The position numbers and the translations under genes are program-made. Below are positions 61,332-64,000 of a stretch of 64,000 bases of DNA, piece after piece (position 1 is the stretch's first letter; each line of letters begins with the position of its first letter). A model generated the notes under the pieces. That model searched no databases. It worked only from the letters and a program-made list of their open reading frames with translations, and was not told the origin of the DNA. The stretch spans positions 1-64,000 of the forward strand of contig JAJYNL010000015.1 in the NCBI GenBank assembly GCA_021786375.1. Reading direction: 5' to 3'. The DNA is from Actinomycetes bacterium. GTDB taxonomy: Bacteria > Actinomycetota > Acidimicrobiia > Acidimicrobiales > Acidimicrobiaceae.

Positions 61332-61547
61332 TTGAAAGTAATTGTCGATCTCAACAAGTGCAACGACCACGGCCAGTGCGTCTACTCGGCGCCCGAGGTC
61401 TTTTCTCTGAACGGCCGTGGTGAGCTGAGCTTCCGGGACGAGGCCAGGGACATTTACGTCTCGGACCAGCTCGACGAATCCCTCAGGGACGCTCTTGAGG
61501 AGGCGGCGGACATCTGCCCGATGCAGGCCATCGAGATCGAGGGCTAG
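61332..61547 (+). CDS. Small ferredoxin, P450-associated 3Fe-4S type with CxxHxxC
   Basis: MKVIVDLNKCNDHGQCVYSAPEVF...AADICPMQAIEIEG (CxxHxxC...CP). Confidence 0.85.
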   Translation: MKVIVDLNKCNDHGQCVYSAPEVFSLNGRGELSFRDEARDIYVSDQLDESLRDALEEAADICPMQAIEIEG

Positions 61548-61551
61548 GGAG

Positions 61552-62757
61552 TTGGCCGGTGTCGTCGTAGTGGGGGCCTCCCTGGGCGGGCTCCGGGCGG
61601 CCGATGCGTTGGCGCGCTCGGGGTACTCGGGGGGCATCACCCTGGTGGGTGACGAGCCCCACCAGCCCTACAATAGGCCCCCGCTTTCAAAGGAGGCGCT
61701 GCTCGAGGCGCAAGACTTCGACGCCATCAGGCTACGCTCCTCCGCCAAGCCCGGCACGGTGTCCCTGGTTACCGGGGTTCGCGCCGCCTCGGTGGATCTG
61801 GGCCGTGGGCTTCTCTTTCTCTCCGACGGGCGAGAGCTCGCCTTCGAGGGGCTGGTGGCCGCGACCGGACTGCGGCCCCGCGCATTGGGGATACCCAAAC
61901 CTTCCGCCGGGGTGGTGGTGCTCAGGACCTATGAGGACCTGGTACGGTTGCGGAGCGAGTTGGCCACTGTAAAGGACGTGGCCATAATCGGCGCCGGCTT
62001 TATCGGTTGCGAGCTCGCGGCAAGCCTCACCCAGTTGGGCTATCGAGTCTCGGTGATAGCACCTGAGAACGTACCCATGCTTCGGCCGCTCGGCGAGGAG
62101 CTTGGTGCGGCGTTGATGCGCCACCACCTAAGGGCGGGCGTTGCTTTCGGGCTTGAGCGGCTTCCGGTTGCCATCGAGGGCTGCGAACGCCCCGAGAGGG
62201 TGGTGTGTAACGACGGGAGCAGCTTCGAAGCCCAACTGGTGATCGAGGCGGTGGGGTCGGCGGCCAACACCGAATGGCTGGAGGGCAACGGCCTCGACCT
62301 TTCCGACGGGATCCTCTGCGACGAGAGGCTGTCCTTTGGCGGCGACGGGCGTTTCCTGGCCGTTGGCGACGTGGCGCGATTTCCCAATCTCGCCTTCGAC
62401 GCCGTCCCGCGCAGGGTCGAGCACTGGGGGATAGCCGTCGATACCGGGCGCTATGCGGGCAAGGCCCTCGGCCGGCTCCTGTCGTCAGGGGAAGTGAGCC
62501 CGGCCTTCACGCCGATGCCGGCCTTCTGGTCCGACCAGTTCGAGCTGCGCATCCAGTCCTTCGGGATACCGGGACTGGTCACCGATGCTTCGGAGATCCG
62601 CGTGCTCGAGGGCGACCTCGACGGCGAGGTGGTAGTTGGATACCACCGTGACGGCACCCTGGTCGGGGTGGTCCTGGTCGGATTCGCCCAGAGCCACATG
62701 AAATACCGTGCCGCCGTAGCCGAGAGCCTGGAGGCCGCCGCGGGAGCTTCCTCCTAG
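61552..62757 (+). CDS. FAD-dependent ferredoxin reductase
   Basis: TTG start; GVVVVGASLGGLRAADAL, PHQPYNRPPLSKE, VAIIGAGFIGCELAASL, FLAVGDVARF. Confidence 0.88.
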   Translation: MAGVVVVGASLGGLRAADALARSGYSGGITLVGDEPHQPYNRPPLSKEALLEAQDFDAIRLRSSAKPGTVSLVTGVRAASVDLGRGLLFLSDGRELAFEGLVAATGLRPRALGIPKPSAGVVVLRTYEDLVRLRSELATVKDVAIIGAGFIGCELAASLTQLGYRVSVIAPENVPMLRPLGEELGAALMRHHLRAGVAFGLERLPVAIEGCERPERVVCNDGSSFEAQLVIEAVGSAANTEWLEGNGLDLSDGILCDERLSFGGDGRFLAVGDVARFPNLAFDAVPRRVEHWGIAVDTGRYAGKALGRLLSSGEVSPAFTPMPAFWSDQFELRIQSFGIPGLVTDASEIRVLEGDLDGEVVVGYHRDGTLVGVVLVGFAQSHMKYRAAVAESLEAAAGASS

Positions 62758-63314
62758 GACGTCGCGCCTGCCGGCCTGGCCCCGGCGATGCGGGACAGGG
62801 CTTGGTTCAGCTGGAGGACGTTTACATAGGGCGAACCGAGGAACCCCAGCTGACGCTGATGGATCTGTGACGCGACCAGCTTGTCGAGGGACCGGATCGA
62901 GAGTCCACGCGCCCTGGCGACCATGGGCACTTGGGCGTATGCCGCTGCGGGTGAGATGTCGGGGTCCAGGCCCGATCCCGAGGTGGTTACGAGGTCGTTG
63001 GTGGGCTTGACTCCATGGCGATTCCAGTAGGCGATCTGGGATTTCACCTGGGCGACCAGTTTTGCCGAGCGCGGGCCGAGGTTCGACCCTCCCGAGGCCA
63101 TGGGGTTGTTGGGGTCCGGGCGGGTGTGGAAGAAGGCGGAACCGCTGAAGGTCTGGCCAATCAGCACCGAGCCGTCGGCCCCGATCGAGCCGTTGGCCTG
63201 ATAGCCAAAGAGACCCTGGGCCACCGCCGTCTCGGCCAGGGGATAGGCGAGACCGCATACCACCAGGAACAATAAGGCGAGAACAACGCCTCGGCGTAGC
63301 TGCCTGAGGACCAT
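62754..63314 (-). CDS. kdpC: K+-transporting ATPase subunit C
   Basis: GLAYPLAETAVAQGLFGYQANGS, LVTTSGSGLDPDISPAAAYAQVPMVARAR, VNVLQLNQAL. Confidence 0.95.
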   Translation of the reverse strand: MVLRQLRRGVVLALLFLVVCGLAYPLAETAVAQGLFGYQANGSIGADGSVLIGQTFSGSAFFHTRPDPNNPMASGGSNLGPRSAKLVAQVKSQIAYWNRHGVKPTNDLVTTSGSGLDPDISPAAAYAQVPMVARARGLSIRSLDKLVASQIHQRQLGFLGSPYVNVLQLNQALSRIAGARPAGATS

Positions 63315-64000
63315 CAGTGCACCCCCATGAGAACAAGAAGAAGATCGATCGCCTTGATCCCCACGAAGGGCAGGGCAAGGCCGCCAAGTCCGTAGACGAG
63401 CACGTTGCGCCTGAGCACCGCCGTGGCGCTGGCGGCGCGGAATTTCACGCCCCGGAGTGCCAGTGGCACCAGGGCGATGATGATCAGGGCGTTGAAGATG
63501 ACCGCCGAGAGGATCGCGGTGTTGGGGCTGCTCAGGCGCATGATGTTCAGCGCAGCGAGCCCGGGGAAGGACGCCTGGAAGATGGCCGGGATGATGGCGA
63601 AGTACTTGGCCACGTCGTTGGCGATGGAGAAGGTGGTGAGAGCGCCCCGGGTGATGAGCAGCTGCTTGCCGATCTCCACGATGTCGATCAGCTTGGCCGG
63701 ATTGGAATCGAGGTCGACCATGTTCCCGGCCTCCTTGGCGGCGTTGGTGCCGGTGTTCATCGCCACTCCGACGTCGGCCTGCGCAAGCGCGGGGGCGTCG
63801 TTGGTGCCGTCTCCGGTCATCGCCACAAGCTTCCCCTTGGCCTGTTCCGCGCGTATCAGCTCCATCTTGGTCTCAGGGGTTGCCTCGGCCAGGAAGTCGT
63901 CCACGCCGGCGTCCGCCGCGATGGCCGCTGCCGTCAGAGGGTTGTCGCCGGTAATCATCACCGTGCGGATACCCATCAGCCGAAGTGTTGCGAAACGTTC
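63314..64000 (-). CDS. kdpB: K+-transporting ATPase subunit B, C-terminal part (truncated by window edge)
   Basis: [53 protein letters not shown]; frame open to 64000. Confidence 0.95.
   Translation of the reverse strand, partial: ERFATLRLMGIRTVMITGDNPLTAAAIAADAGVDDFLAEATPETKMELIRAEQAKGKLVAMTGDGTNDAPALAQADVGVAMNTGTNAAKEAGNMVDLDSNPAKLIDIVEIGKQLLITRGALTTFSIANDVAKYFAIIPAIFQASFPGLAALNIMRLSSPNTAILSAVIFNALIIIALVPLALRGVKFRAASATAVLRRNVLVYGLGGLALPFVGIKAIDLLLVLMGVH

Noticed and set aside
60303-61640. 445-aa minus-strand ORF
   Set aside because: Antisense to the FAH-family and ferredoxin genes, which have strong motifs.
1-64000. CRISPR arrays, rRNA operon, phage structural or recognised anti-phage defence genes
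   Set aside because: Looked for regularly spaced repeats, rRNA motifs and defence/phage gene signatures; none recognised.

Overview
64-kb window from a high-GC, actinobacterial-type chromosome (the class, perhaps Acidimicrobiia, is an inference). About 1-21 kb is a surface-glycan locus that looks less GC-rich than the rest. It has a decayed IS3-type transposase end at its left edge, a YfhO-like membrane protein, nucleotide-sugar dehydrogenase, SDR and epimerases, and glycosyltransferases. It also carries an apparently complete GDP-D-glycero-D-manno-heptose route (transaldolase, GmhA-, HddA-, HddC- and GmhB-like). A sulfation module follows (sulfotransferase, CysNC, CysD). The most interesting hypothesis is that this locus makes a sulfated, heptose-containing surface glycan. 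About 21-64 kb is a more ordinary chromosomal backbone: GH3 lipoprotein, oligopeptide ABC transporter with fused ATPases, peroxiredoxin, two CDF metal transporters, acyl-CoA ligase, oligoribonuclease, dUTPase, WS/DGAT, tRNA-Gly(GCC), EAL protein, TlyA-NadK-RecN-PyrG-Nudix-XerD block, a homoprotocatechuate meta-cleavage cluster with ferredoxin and reductase, and kdpBC. Other signals: an M20 amidohydrolase split by an apparent single-G insertion, a CsoR/CstR-like operator overlapping the thioredoxin start region, a nucleotide-sugar dehydrogenase without the canonical catalytic Cys, and a GH3 enzyme without the NagZ-type Asp-His dyad. All family calls come from reading motifs; no database search was run.
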